From Aphrocallistes beatrix (lineage: Eukaryota; Porifera; Hexactinellida; Sceptrulophora; Aphrocallistidae), in assembly GCA_963281255.1 (NCBI GenBank), contig OY725496.1:4813723-4877722 (forward strand): 64,000 nt of DNA. Direction: 5' to 3'. Below, in pieces: positions 12,209 through 25,457 of the stretch. Below the pieces are notes generated by a model. That model was not told the origin of the DNA and ran no database searches. It was given only the letters and a program-made list of their open reading frames with translations. The translations under genes and the position numbers were made by a program. Every line of letters starts with the position of its first letter. Positions within the stretch are counted from its first letter, which is position 1.

Positions 12209-13991
12209 CTAGAATATCTGTAGCATTCTATCTTTAGAATAGAGTACTATTATTAGTCTCTGAGTAGACTTGTCTAGAGCCATTCCTCTGATTTCTAGAA
12301 CACCGTCATCAGCTCCGCTAGCTGTGAGTCCAAATGACTTCAATTCTGCGTAGTAGTATTGTTTTTCAAAATATAGATTAGGTTCTTCCTTACTAATTTT
12401 TAAGGTTGTGCCATAATAAGATATAACATGAGATTCGTTTAACTCTGAAATAATTATCTGTTTTGGATTTCCAAGTGAAGTTATTGTTCTAATATCATCT
12501 CCAACTTTCTTAGATACAATAACATAATCATTAATGTTATCAAGTCTATACATTTTATCTCCAATAAACTGTACATCTTTAAATTGCTTGGTGAAAATTC
12601 GTTTGAAAGTCAGATCTTTATCAAGAATCTGAACTCTATCTCCTTTATCACACACATACACATCCCCATTGGACGGATCTGAAATGATATTTCTAGGACA
12701 ATCAAACTGAGCCACACCAGATCCAGATCCACGAGTGCCAGTAGACAGTGAGTATGTGAACTCAGTGCCACTTCCTTCTACTCGGTTAAACTTAAAGACA
12801 CAAGGTTGGATATCTCTGTTGAAGTTCTGCTCAAAGTGTGACGTCACATAAAGAGAGTCTCCATAGAAACAAACTCCGAAAGGATGGACCAACTCCACCT
12901 TAGTCCCAGTTCCGTGTCTATTAATAGAACTGTTGTGCAACACTCTTCCTCTGTAGACTCCTTCTTGAGAGAAAATCTTCACGCAGTGACTCGTCTGATC
13001 GGCGATGAAGATGAATCCTGTTTTGCAATCGATAGCCAATCGCTGTGGATATTTCAGATCAGCTGATTCGTCACCTTGTTTCACTGTACACAGTATGGGC
13101 TTATCAATGGTAGTAAAGTCTCTAGGTTTAGGACATTCCTTTGCTGCTGGTTCGTCGCTAGGTTCTGGTGGTGACTTGTGCTCTTGTGGCGACCTATAAT
13201 TAGAAAACATTATATATACATATTGCTATAAATAGCTCTATTGCATGATATTTTGAGATTCCTTTATTAAGTAACCATGGATTATTTAGTACTGTAATAT
13301 TTTGAGAGATATCGGAGCATTCTGGGATTTTGTTTCGTTTACTCAAATGGCCTTGAGAAATCAAATAATCGATAGACGCCCGTAGGACGCCTAATATCGA
13401 TACTTTAGAATTAAAACATGGATACATACTACATTAAAATAAATGAAAGGAGATAATCAAATAATTATCTATGATGAGTAAGCATTTCTACAGACTTAGA
13501 ATAATAACATAGAGAACCATTTCACACCTAGAAACAGCTGGTGGTTGAGTGTGTCGAGGAGAAGGGAGCATTCCTTTCTTAACAATTCCCAATTCTATCC
13601 TTCCAAACTTCTCAATCTCTTCACTCAGTTTAGAGTCTAGCACGAGAGTAACATCTTTATCTGGAAACTCTTCTTCGAGTAAGCCTATCTGTCTCTCAAC
13701 ATCCACCAGCAAAGTGGTTTCAAACGACTTAAAAGTGGCACACTGCTCTTTCACGTTGGAATGGAATTCATTCAGAAGTCGACGTTTCTCGTTGTATTCT
13801 TTTCTGCTATTTTTATAATCAGTCTCAATCCTATTCAGATGATTGGTCAGTGTCTGTTTTCGTTCCTGCAGGGACAGCTGGTATTGATTGAAACAGGTGT
13901 CAAGTTGTTTATGCAGGGATGCTATTTTTAGAATGAATTGATCAGCTGTTTCATCTTTGTTTGGAGGATCTTCAGAATCACAAGATGCCAT
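12209..13991 (-). CDS. Coiled-coil NHL protein, array copy 1
   Basis: Two exons (13528-13991 and 12209-13193) splice in phase to about 482 residues, donor AG|GTGTGA and acceptor CTAATTATAG. Exon 1 encodes a start MASCDSEDPPN, then about 110 residues of heptad-like coil. Exon 2 encodes a beta-propeller with NHL-type repeats (LKYPQRLAIDCKTGFIFIAD, HPFGVCFYGDSLYVT, DCPRNI..DPSNGDVYVCDKG). The layout resembles TRIM2/TRIM71-type proteins without RING or B-box. Such propellers bind RNA or protein; the function here is unknown. The copy is intact. Confidence 0.85.
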
Positions 13992-13999
13992 TTCTCAAC

Positions 14000-15724
14000 C
14001 AAATATCTAGACTCACATTTCAGTTAGGATCGCAATATTTTAAATAATAGAAAACTCCTCACAATGAGATGTGAGTGACTTCAAACTTATTGAGCATGTG
14101 TGAAATGTTATGTTATTGAGTCACTCTACACCGAATAGTGAGTTTTGCAGACTCACCATGACGTCATCATGATGACGTCTTTTGCAAACATTGTAGGGAG
14201 AAAATTTAAAACTTTAATAACAAATTTGATAATTTTCAGAAGCAATAGTGAAATAAATTATATAAACCACGACTCTAAAATTTGATTGGTTAACTTTTGA
14301 TACACATACTTGAGAACTAGAAAGCCCATTTGATCGGAATTGTGGAGTCATAAGAAACGGTAGAAATTCGAATATAAACAATGCCAGTCAAGCCCGTAGG
14401 CTGATCGTGAACTGGGATTTTTTCCTTGTGAGGTAGACCTCTCATAACTATAAGCTATAGGATTATGAATATTAGAGAGAATTAATAGGGTAATAGACAA
14501 TAGTGTTTCCTGTCCCTCTCTTTGTTCGCATTGCCCCATCTATAATCAGATATCTGCCTGATGGTGCTGAGCTACTGTCTAATGCAGGGAAGGGAGTTTG
14601 ACATTCATTACAGATGTTCCTTACTGTGCAAGGACCACTTGTAACAATGAGGAAAGTCGCTCGCTCGCTCACTACCAGAAAATGGCCCTCGTTCGAGCGG
14701 ACCAATCAATTGGTCTAGATCCAGCGGGCGTTGCACCCAACGCACCCCCCAGCCTACGCCCTGTCAGCTGACTGATAGTACAGTTCCATTAAACCAGCGG
14801 GACAGGTGAAAAACAGATTGTCGATTGGGTTAACATTGGACTCTGACTGGGTCAGTCTATGATATTTTGTGGCATTTTATCCTGCATTCAAGCCTTGGTT
14901 ATTTTAGCTGTGCGCTTAGAATCGTTATTTTGTACCAAAACCCACTTCTCTCCATGGAAGCACGTGTCTGTTATAACAAACATTCATATAAAATGTCGCA
15001 ATATGTGCCTGCTTCTGTCTGTTTCTAGGCTGGTGGAGCTCTAATTCTGTCATTCTTTGTCCATATGGGAACTAGAGAAACACCCACGATCATAGAAATC
15101 ACTTTAGGTGCATGCTACTAGGATTTTAAATGACTCCTCTTCTCAATTTGAGACATAACAGTTAGAACAGGTTATTAGGTTAATAGATAAATACATCTTC
15201 ATGATGTCATCTTTATACAAAATCTTGTTATAAACTTATCATTTAAATTTGTCCAATAAAATAAGATCAAATACTTCCTATGTACACATTATACCAAATT
15301 GATCAAAGCACAAGCTAAATTTGATTAATATCACCGGAACATATGAGATGTCCCGATCAAGTTTACTGTACTGACTATTGCAAAAAATGAAATTCGACTC
15401 CGCTTAATAGAGCCACATCGTTTAGAGGACATTTTACCCTGATTAAGCGGAGAACCCTATTACCGAAATTATTATACTAGCTTCTATGTGTGAGAACTAT
15501 TCCGGTCCTGCAAAAAGTGTCCCGATTAAGCAGAATCGACTGTATAATAAAATAAAATAAATGTTGGTATATATTAGATAGTAAATAGACTCTAAATATG
15601 TAAGTGACACTCCTATCAAGCAAACAACAACAACAACAACAACTAACTCATATAAAGTAAACATAGATAAACATTGGTAAACAAAGAAACTTGAACTGAA
15701 TAAATATCCATAGTAATCTTACCA
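14000..15724. other. Intergenic spacer between NHL copies 1 and 2
   Basis: No convincing gene. A GC-richer block at about 14380-14800, with a CGCTCGCTCGCTC run and a string of C around 14741, differs from its surroundings and may be an unclassified repeat. A pogo-like MITE is at 15393-15544. The rest is AT-rich. Confidence 0.45.
15393..15544. mobile_element. pogo-like MITE copy
   Basis: Same family as 4805-4976: it begins TTCGACTCCGCTTAATAG and ends AAGCAGAATCGACTGTATA. It lies in the 3' flank of NHL copy 2. Confidence 0.65.
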
Positions 15725-17451
15725 CTAGAATATCTGTAGCATTCTATCTTTAGAATAGAGTACTATTATTAGTTTCTGAGTAGACTTGTCTAGAGCCATT
15801 CCTCTGATTTCTAGAGAACCAAAATCAGCTGTGCTAGCAGTGACTGGAAGTGATTTGAATTCTCTGTAGGATGGATACTTTTGATTTAATTGACGGGGCT
15901 GCAATATACTGATTTTGAAGGTTGCGCCATACCAAGAAATAACATGAGACTCGTTTAACTCTGAAATCATTATCTGCTGTGCATTTACAAAAGAAAGCAA
16001 TGAACTAATACGACTATCAACTCTCTTCGATACAGCAACAAATCCATCGCTCTGATATGTATACATTTTATCCCCAATAAACTGTACATCAATAATTTTG
16101 TTAGGGCAAACTCGTTTGAAAGTAAGATCTTTATCAAGAATCTGAACTCTATCTCCTTTATCAAACACATACATATCTCCATTGGACGGATCTGAAACTA
16201 TATTTCTAGGACAATCAAACTGAGCCACACCAGATCCACGAGTGCCAGTAGACAGTGAGTATGTGAACTCAGTGCCACTTCCTTCCACTCGGTTGAACTT
16301 GAAGACACAAGGTTGTAGATCTCTGTTGAAGTTCTGCTCAATGTGTGACGTCACATAAAGAGAGTCTTCATAGAAACAAACTCCGAAAGGATGGACTAAC
16401 TCCACCTTAGTTCCAGTTCCGTATCTATTAATAGAACTGTCGTGCAACACTCTTCCTCTGTAGACTCCTTCTTGAGAGAATATCTTCACGCAGTGACTCG
16501 TCTGATCGGCGATGAAGATGAATCCTGTTTTACAATCGACATCCAATCGCTGTGGATATTTCAGATCAGCTGATTCGTCACCTTGTTTCACTGCACACAA
16601 TATGGGCTTTTCAATGGTAGTAAAGTCTCTAGGTTTAGGACATTCCTTTGCTGCTGGTTCGTCGGTAGGTTCTGGTGGTAACTTGTGCTCTTGTGGCGAC
16701 CTATAATTAGAAAACATTATTTATAGATCTTACTATAAATAATTCTACTTGGCTCCATTATAATATTAGTATCACATATTTACAAACGGGACTTAACTCA
16801 CGTCAAGGCGCCAAGTGATACCAAATAATCGATAGACGCCCGTAGGACGCCTAATATCGATACTTTAGAATTAAAGCATGGATGCATACTATGCCACATT
16901 AAAATAAATGAAATAATCAAATAATTGTCTATGATGAGTAAGCATTTCTACAGACTTAGAATAATAACATAGAGAACCATTTCACACCTAGAAACAGCTG
17001 GTGGTGGAGTGTGTCGAGGAGAAGGGAGTATTCTTTTCTTAACAATTCCCAATTCTATCCTTCCAAACTTCTCAATCTCTTCACTCAGTTTAGAGTCTAG
17101 CAGGAGAGTAACATCTTTATCTGGAAACTCTTCTTCGAGTAAGCCTATCTGTCTCTCAACATCCACCAGCAAAGTGGTTTCAAACGACTTAAAAGTGGCA
17201 CACTGCTCTTTCACGTTGGAATGGATATCATTCAGTGCTCGACGTTTCTCATTGTATTCTTTTCTGCTATTTTTATACTCAGTCTCAATCCTATTCAGCT
17301 GATTGGTCAGTGTCTGCTTTCGTTCCTTCAGGGACAGCTGGTATTGATCGAAACAGGTGTCAAGTTGTTTATGCAGGGATGCTATTTTTAGGATGAATTG
17401 ATCAGCTGTTTCATCTTTGTTTGGAGGATCTTCAGAATCACAATATGCCAT
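15725..17451 (-). CDS. Coiled-coil NHL protein, array copy 2
   Basis: Exons 16988-17451 and 15725-16700 give about 479 residues. The coil exon and the first 200 residues of the propeller are nearly identical to copy 1. The stretch from about 205 to 300 of exon 2 differs strongly (MYTYQSDGFVAVSKRVDS...), and then the last 30 residues (LEIRGMALDKSTQ...) match again. Intact frame, same splice sites. Confidence 0.85.
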
Positions 17452-17966
17452 TTCTCAACCAAATATCTAGACTCAAATTAAAAATTTGTTTTGGCCGGGC
17501 CTGTATTGTCAACTTAACTTTGCTGAGACATCCATGGTGCACCTTTATAATTAATATGGAAACGATTTGTTGAATAGTTTTTGAGTGATAATCAAAAGAA
17601 GAAAATCACATAATGCTGCGTCATCACGATTATTTAGCATATTTTGACAATCGAAGCGTTGGGTACGAATTTACATAAATATCTCATCGAACACCAGCAG
17701 TCAATTTAGAAGTGCGCATATGCCATTATATAGAGGTAGAACCTAGTATATAATTGCATAGGTGCACACAAAAAGAAGGCAAAACTATATTATTTACCAT
17801 GTTGACTAAGCTTGCTGAACATTCCAAAAGAAAAACCAATGACTCTAAACAAGCACAAATTCCTATCAAACTAACAACAACTAGCTGCTATAAAGTAAAT
17901 ACAAATAAACATCGATAAAACAAAGATACAAACTTGAACTGAGCAATCCGTGCAGTAATATTACCA

Positions 17967-20002
17967 CTAGAATATCTGTAGCATTCTATCTTTAGAATAG
18001 AGTACTATTATTAGTCTCTGAGTAGACTTGTCTAGAGCCATTCCTCTGATTTCTAGAGAACCAAAATCAGCTGTGCTAGCTGTAACTGGAAGTAATTTGA
18101 ATGCTTTGTACCATGGATACGTTTGAATAGATTGACGGGGGTGCAATATACTGATTTTAAGGGTCGCGCCACACCAAGAAATAACATGAGACTCGTGTAA
18201 CTCTGAAAATATTATCTGCTGTGCATTTCCAAGAGAATGCAATGTGAAATGATTGTCAACTCTCTTAGATACAGCAACAAGTCCATCGCTCTGTAGTGTA
18301 TACATTCTATCCCCAATAAATTGTACATCAGTAAATTGTTTCGAGAAAACTCGTTTGAAAGTCAGATCTTTATCAAGAATCTGAACTCTATCTCCTTTAT
18401 CACGCACATACACATCTCCATTGGACGAATCTGAAACTATATTTCTAGGACAATCAAACTGAGCAAAATCAGATCCACGAGTGCCAGTAGACAGTGAGTA
18501 TGTGAACTCAGTGCCACTTCCTTCTACTCGGTTGAACTTGAAGACACAAGGTTGGATATCTCTGTTGAAGTTCTGCTCAAAGTGTGACGTCACATAAAGA
18601 TAGTCTCCATAGAAACAAACTCCGAAAGGATGGACTAACTCCACCTTAGTTCCAGTTCCGTATCTATTAATAGAACTGTTGTGCAACACTCTTCCTCTGT
18701 AGACTCCTTCTTGAGAGAATATCTTCACGCAGTGACTCGTCTGATCGGCGATGAAGATGAATCCTGTTTTGCAATCGATAGCCAATCGCTGTGGATATTT
18801 CAGATCAGCTGATTCGTCACCTTGTTTCACTGCACACAATATGGGCTCTTCAATCGTAGTAAAGTCTTTAGGTTTAGGACATTCCTTTTCTACAGGTTCG
18901 TCGCTAGGTTCTGGTGGTAACTTGTGCTCTTGTGGTGACCTATAATTAGAAAAATTATGAATGTAGAACATAAAAATTATTATTAATATATATTGCTATA
19001 AATAGCCAGTTGCGCAGTACAAGTGTATTTAGCGAGTCAAAGGTATGTAATTTGTAAGAGAATTATCACTTAATTTTCTTTCCACTCAATTTCTCCCCCA
19101 CAAGGTTAAACCATAGCCTACTGCATATAAGGCCTCACAGTAACTTGCGGACTTGGGACTAGGGATGCGGTAAAAGATGGTTGAACTAATACATGTAAAG
19201 TCTTAAATCAATAACAAAGCACAATAGAGCTTAGGAATGTATTACCAGCATATATAAATATGGTGTCAAAGTACCCATATGGTTGCGAAATAGGTTATAT
19301 TTGTGACAAATTTGGTGATTTTCAGAGGTCGTTTAAGGACACTTCTAAGTGTTTTTATTATAAAATATTCCGCATCGAACTGAGATGTGAATGGGTTAAT
19401 ACGAAAAATTTGGAATTTTTCGTATTGACCTATTTACATCTCAGTTCTATGCGGAAAATTTTCTAACAAAAACACTTAGAAGTGCCGTTAAACGACCTCT
19501 GAAAATCTAGAATAATAACAAAGAGAACCATTTCACACCTAGAAACAGTTGGTGGTGTAGTGTGTCGAGGAGAAGGGAGCATTCCTTTCTTAACAATTCC
19601 CAATTCTATCCTTCCAAACTTCTCAATCTCTTCACTCAGTTTAGAGTCTAGCACGAGAGTAACATCTTTATCTGGAAACTCTTCTTCGAGTAAGTCTATC
19701 TGTCTCTCAACATCCACCAGTAAAGTGGTTTCAAACGACTTAAAAGTGGCACACTGCTCTTTCACGTTGGAATGGATATCATTCAGAACTCGACGTTTCT
19801 CATTGTATTCTTTTCTGCTATTTTTATACTCAGTCTCAATCCTATTCAGCTGATTGGTCAGTGTCTGTTTTCGTTCCTGCAGGGACAGCTGGTATTGATC
19901 GAAACAGGTGTCAAGTTGTTTATGCAGGGATGCTATTTTTAGGATGAATTGATCAGCTGTTTCACCTATGTTTGGAGGATCTTCAGAATCACAAGATGCC
20001 AT
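17967..20002 (-). CDS. Coiled-coil NHL protein, array copy 3
   Basis: Exons 19539-20002 and 17967-18939 give about 478 residues. The variable segment is closest to copy 2 (VDNHFTLHSLGNAQQ, ILHPRQ). The intron carries a 190-base foldback element that ends about 30 bases from the donor. Intact. Confidence 0.84.
19317..19507. mobile_element. Foldback/MITE in the NHL copy 3 intron
   Basis: Arms of about 93 bases (GATTTTCAGAGGTCGTTTAA ... and its complement) flank a tiny loop, with a few mismatches. There is no coding capacity. Other array copies lack it, so it arrived after duplication of this copy. Confidence 0.75.
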
Positions 20003-20030
20003 TTCTCAATCAAATATCTAGACTCACATT

Positions 20031-20235
20031 TCAGTAGAATTGCAATATTTTAATATGTCATAATATAACAGCCTTCACAGACAAAATGGAAGTGAGCTTC
20101 CAATTTATTGAGAGGACACATGTGTGAAATGTTTGTTTATTTGGTCACTGTATTCCTATTTAGGTTTTGCAGACTCACCATGACGTTAAAAGTCCTACAA
20201 TAGTTGATACTCACTTCTAACTCAAATTGCAAAGT
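20031..20235 (-). promoter_or_regulatory. Conserved upstream block of the NHL array
   Basis: About 200 bases upstream of the start codon are conserved between copies 3, 4 (22620-22840), 5 (24720-24930), 7 (31010-31230) and the chimeric fragment (32820-32975). Shared strings include GGAAGTGAGCTTCCAATTTA, ACACATGTGTGAAATGTTTG and CTCACCATGACGT. It is the likely common promoter; no start site was mapped. Confidence 0.5.
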
Positions 20236-20571
20236 GTTTCTCCATGACGGAGCTGTACTAAATATAAATACAGTAACTTTGTTTAATCGGGACACTTTGG
20301 TCACGGGTATTTTATCCCAATTAAGCGGAGTCCCAATTAACCGATGAAATTTAGTATTAGCTTCTATGTATGGGAACTATTCCGTACTGACTATTACAAA
20401 AAATGAAATATAATAAAAGAAAATTCATTTTGCTATGAAACACATAAACTCTAAATATATAAGTGACGTATCGAGCTAACAACAACTAACTGCTATAAAG
20501 TAAACACAAATAAAGATTGATAAAACAAAAATACAATGTTGAAAGACTAAATCACGACATTAATACTACCA

Positions 20572-22596
20572 CTAGAATATCTGTAGCATTCTATCTTTAG
20601 AATAGAGTACTATTATTAGTCTCTGAGTGGATTTGTCTAGAGCCATTCCTCTGATTTCCAAATCACCATCATCAGCTGTGATAGCTGTGACTCGAAATGA
20701 TTTCAATTCTTTGTAGTATCGATATCCAAGAGAAGCTTGAGGCTGTTCCTTACCGATTTTAAAGGTTATGTCATAACAAAAAATAACATGAGATTCATTT
20801 AACTCTGAAATAATTATCTGTTGGGGTGAATTTCCAGGAGAAAGTATCGTTCTAATACTAGATCCAAACCTCTTAGATACAACAACATAATTATTGCTCT
20901 GAAGTTTATACATTCTATCTCCAATAAATTGTACATCAGTAAATTGCTTAGTGCAAATTCACGAAAATCTGAATTATATCCCCTTTATCACACACATACA
21001 CATCACCATTGGACGGATCTGAAATTATATTTGAAGGACAATCAAACTGAGCCACACCAGATCCACGAGTGCCAGTAGACAGTGAGTATGTGAACTCAGT
21101 GCCACTTCCTTCTACTCGGTTGAACTTGAAGACACAAGGTTGTAGATCTCTGTTGAAGTTCTGCTCAATGTGTGACGTCACATAAAGATAGTCTCCATAG
21201 AAACAAACTCCGAAAGGATGGACTAACTCCACCTTAGTTCCAGTTCCGTGTCTATTAATAGAACTGTTGTGCAACACTCTTCCTCTGTAGACTCCTTCTT
21301 GAGAGAATATCTTCACGCAGTGACTCGTCTGATCGGCGATGAAGATGAATCCTGTTTTGCAATCGATAGCCAATCGCTGTGGATATTTCAGATCAGCTGA
21401 TTCGTCACCTTGTTTCACTGCACACAATATGGGCTTTCCAATCGTGGCAAAGTCTCTGGGTTTAAGACATTCCTTTGCTGCTGGTTCGTAGCTAGGTTCT
21501 GGTGGTGACTTTTGATCTTGTGGCGACCTATAATTAGAAAACATTATATATACATCTTACTATTAATAGTTCTACTTGGCTCAATTCTAATATTAGTATC
21601 ATTAATTACAAACGGGACTTAGCACTCACATCGAGGCGCCAAGTGAAAACAAATAGTTGATAGACACCCAAAGGACGGCTAATATTGACTATTTCAGAGT
21701 TAAAGCATGGATGCATGCGCCACATTCAAATAAATGAAAGGTGACAATCAAATAATTATCTATGATGAGTAAGCATTTCTACAGACTTAGAATAATAACA
21801 TAGAGAACCATTTCACACCTAGAAACAGCTGGTGGTGGAGTGTGTCGAGGAGAAGGGAACATTCCTTTCTTAAGAGTTCCCAATTCTATCCTTCCAAACT
21901 TCTCAATCTCTTCACTCAGTTTAGAGCAGTGTTTCTCAACCTTTTTCTTCTCGCGGCACCCTTTCTAAACTTATACCTTTCAGCGGCACCCCTTAATTTG
22001 ACTTAGGGGCAGGCCAAATTATTACGACTTTATTATAGAATAACTAATTAATAAACTAGGGAATTATTGTGAATATTGTGTAATAAACTATTCCAGAGGA
22101 TTGTCAGAGGACGATCATCAAATTCAACATTGACAATGGTATCAATAGAAAATAAAATAAAGCAGTATGTAAGTGTGGTAAGGTCTGCGGCACCCCTAGG
22201 AGAAGCAAATGGCACCCCGGTTGAGAACCACTGGTTTAGAGTCTAGCACGAGAGTAACATCTTTATCTGGAAACTCTTCTTCGAGTAAGCCTATCTGTCT
22301 CTCAACATCCACCAGCAAAGTGGTTTCAAACGACTTAAAAGTGGCACACTGCTCTTTCACGTTGGAATGGAATTCATTCAGTGCTCGACGTTTCTCATTG
22401 TATTCTTTTCTGCTATTTTTATACTCAGTCTCAATCCTATTCAGCTGATTGGTCAGTGTCTGTTTTCGTTCCTACAGGGACAGCTGGTATTGATTGAAAC
22501 AGGTGTCAAGTTGTTTATGCAGGGATGCTATTTTTCGAATGAATTGATCAGCTGTTTCATCTTTGTTTGGAGGATCTTCAGAATCACAAGATGCCA
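20572..22596 (-). pseudogene. NHL array copy 4, broken
   Basis: Coil exon 21819-22596 is interrupted by a 307-base hAT-type insertion with an 8-base target duplication. Exon 2 (20572-21526) has lost about 30 bases around 20955, corresponding to the ILDKDLTFKR segment, so the frame shifts and the propeller is split into two open frames (20948-21544 and 20572-20913). The upstream conserved block is still present. It probably yields no normal protein. Confidence 0.85.
21927..22233. mobile_element. Non-autonomous hAT element in an NHL exon
   Basis: Termini CAGTGTTTCTCAACC and GGTTGAGAACCACTG are hAT-type inverted repeats. The 8-base duplication GTTTAGAG lies on both sides (21919-21926 and 22234-22241). 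There is no transposase. It splits a coil exon that is intact in sister copies. Confidence 0.93.
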
Positions 22597-23106
22597 TTTC
22601 TCAACTAAATATCTAGACTCACATTTCAGTAGAATTGCAATATTTTAAATCGTCATAATACAAAAGCCTTCACAGACAAGATGGAAGTGAGCTTCCAATT
22701 TATTGAGAGGACACATGTGTGAAATGTTTGTTTATTTGGTCATTGTATTCCTATTTAGGTTTTGCAGACTCACCATGACGTTAAGTCCTACAATAGTTGA
22801 TACTCACTTCTAACTCAAATTGCAAAGTATCTCTCTAACGGAGCTGTACTAAATATAAATACAGGTGACTCCGCTTAATCGGGACACTTTGGTCCCGGGT
22901 ATTTTGTCCTGATTAAGCAGAATCGACTGTATAATAAAATAAAATAAATTATGGTATATATTAGATAGTAAATAAACTCTAAATATGTAAGTGACACTCC
23001 TATCAAGCTAAACAACAACTAACTCATATAAAGTAAACTTAGACAAACATTGGTAAATAAAGAAACTTGAACAGATTAATTCGGTACAGTATTCGTACCA
23101 CAGCTA

Positions 23107-24698
23107 CTAGAATATCTGTAGCATTCTATCTTTAGAATAGAGTACTATTATTAGTCTCTGAGTGGATTTGTCTAGAGCCATTCCTCTGATTTCCAAATCA
23201 CTATCATCAGCTGTGCTAGCTCTGACTCCAATTGACCTCAATTCTCTGTAGTATGGCTTTTTATCAAATTCAGGAGGCTGTTTTACACCAATGTTAAGAG
23301 TCGTGGCATTCCAAGAAATAATACAAGATTCGTTTAACCCTGCAATAATTATCTGTTGTGCAGCTCTAGAATCTACAGTTCCAAAATCATCTCCAACTCT
23401 TTTAGATACAATAACATACTTATTAATAGTATTATTCTCATGTCTATACATTCTATTTCCAATAAACTGTACATCAGTAAATCGTTTAGAGCAAACTCGT
23501 TTGAAAGTCAGATCTTTATCAAGAATCTGAATTCTATCTCCTTTATCAAACACATACACATCTCCATTGGACGGATCTGAAACTATATTTGTAGGACAAT
23601 CAAACTGAGCCACACCAGATCCACGAGTGCCAGTAGACAGTGAGTATGTGAACTCAGTGCCACTTCCTTCAACTCGGTTGAACTTGAAGACACAAGGTTG
23701 GATATCTCTGTTGAAGTTCTGCTCAATGTGTGACGTCACATAAAGAGAGTCTCCATAGAAACAAACTCCGAAAGGATGGACTAACTCCACCTTAGTTCCA
23801 GTTCCGTATCTATTAATAGAACTGTTGTGCAACACTCTTCCTCTGTAGACCCCTTCTTGAGAGAAAATCTTCACGCAGTGACCCGTCTGATCGGCGATGA
23901 AGATGAATCCTGTTTTGCAATCGATAGCCAATCGCTGTGGAGATTTCAGATCAGCTGATTCGTCACCTTGTTTCACTGCACACAGTATGGGCTTATCAAT
24001 TGTGGTAAAGTCTCTAGGTTTAGGACATTCCGTTGCTGCAGGTTCGTAGCTAGGTTCTGGTGGTAACTTGTGCTCTTGTGGCGACCTATAATTAGAAAAC
24101 ATTATTTATACATCTTACTATAAATAGCTCTATTTCTATCCATTCTAATATTAGTATCTTATATTTATAAACGGGACTACATATATATATATACATATAT
24201 TAATTGAGTTTTAATAGTAAGGATATTCATTTCACACCTAGAAACAGCTGGTGGTGGAGTGTGTCGAGGAGGGAGTATTCCTTTCTTAACAATTCCCAAT
24301 TCTATCCTTCCAAACTTCTCAATCTCTTCACTCAGTTTAGAGTCTAGCAGGAGAGTAACATCCTTATCTGGAAACTCTTCTTCGAGTAAGCCTATCTGTC
24401 TCTCAACATCCACCAGCAAAGTGGTTTCAAACGACTTAAAAGTGGCACACTGCTCTTTCACGTTGGAATGGAATTCATTCAAAACTCGACGTTTCTCGTT
24501 GTATTCTTTTCTGCTATTTTTATACTCAGTCTCAATCCTATTCAGCTGATTGGTCAGTGTCTGTTTTCGTTCCTGCAGGGACAGCTGGTATTGATTGAAA
24601 CAGGTGTCAAGTTGTTTATGCAGGGATGCTATTTTTAGGATGAATTGATCAGCTGTTTCATCTTTGTTTGGAGGATCTTCAGAATCACAAGATGCCAT
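23107..24698 (-). CDS. Coiled-coil NHL protein, array copy 5
   Basis: Exons 24238-24698 and 23107-24085 give about 479 residues with a short 152-base intron. The variable segment (MYRHENNTINKYVIVSKRVGDD...) resembles copy 7 at its start and is unique later (IGVKQPPEFDKKPYY). Intact; the coil lacks one residue near its end relative to the others. Confidence 0.84.
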
Positions 24699-24959
24699 TT
24701 CTCAATCAAATAAATATCTAGACTCACATTTCAGTTATTGAAATATTTTAAATTTGCATAATAAAAAGCCTTCACAGACAAGATGGAAGTGAGCTTCCAA
24801 TTTATTGAGAGGACACATGTGTGAAATGTTTGGTTATTTGGTCATTGTATCCCGAATTAGATTTTGCAGACTCACCATGACGTTAAAAGTCCTACAATAA
24901 CGTTGAGACTCACTTCGAACTCAAATTACAAAGTGTCTCCATAACGGAGCTGTACTAAA

Positions 24960-25278
24960 TATTAGTACAGGTAACTCTGCTTAATCGGGACACTTTGGTC
25001 CCAGATATTTTGTCCCAATTAAGCTGAGTTCCCAATGAACCGATGAAATTTAGTATTTGCTTCTATCTAAGGGAACAATTCCGTACTGACTATTGCAAAA
25101 AATGAAATTCGAATCCGTTTAATAGGACCACATCGGTCAGAGGACATTTTGTCCCGATTAAGCGGAGAATCCTATTAACCGAAAATGTTTGTATTAGCTT
25201 CTATGTGTGAGAGCTATTCCGGTCCTGCCAAAAGTGGCCCGATTAAACAGTGGTCCTATTAAACGGAGTCGACTGTAT
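24960..25278. mobile_element. Two adjacent pogo-like MITE copies
   Basis: A subfamily starting TCTGCTTAATCGGGACACTTTGG is followed by a second copy starting TCCGTTTAATAGGACCACATCGG, ending GGAGTCGACTGTATA. The two subfamilies are seen elsewhere in the window (20278-20390 and 48968-49112 versus 4805-4976 and 50285-50437). Confidence 0.65.
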
Positions 25279-25457
25279 AATAAAAAAAGATCCATTCTGT
25301 TATATATTATATATTAAATATACTCTAAATATGTAAGTGACACTCCAATCAAGCTAACAACAACAACTAACCAATATAAAGTAAACAATAAATAAACATC
25401 GGTAAACAAAGATATAAACTTGAACTGAATAGATCTCTATAGTAATATTACCCTCAC

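Noticed and set aside
13549-13818. Plus-strand frames opposite each NHL coil exon
   Set aside because: They recur in every array copy only because the coil exon is conserved; they are antisense shadows without splice or start conservation.
14472-14705. 77-codon minus frame in a GC-richer block
   Set aside because: No domain, no splice context and no related sequence recognised; probably part of an unclassified repeat.
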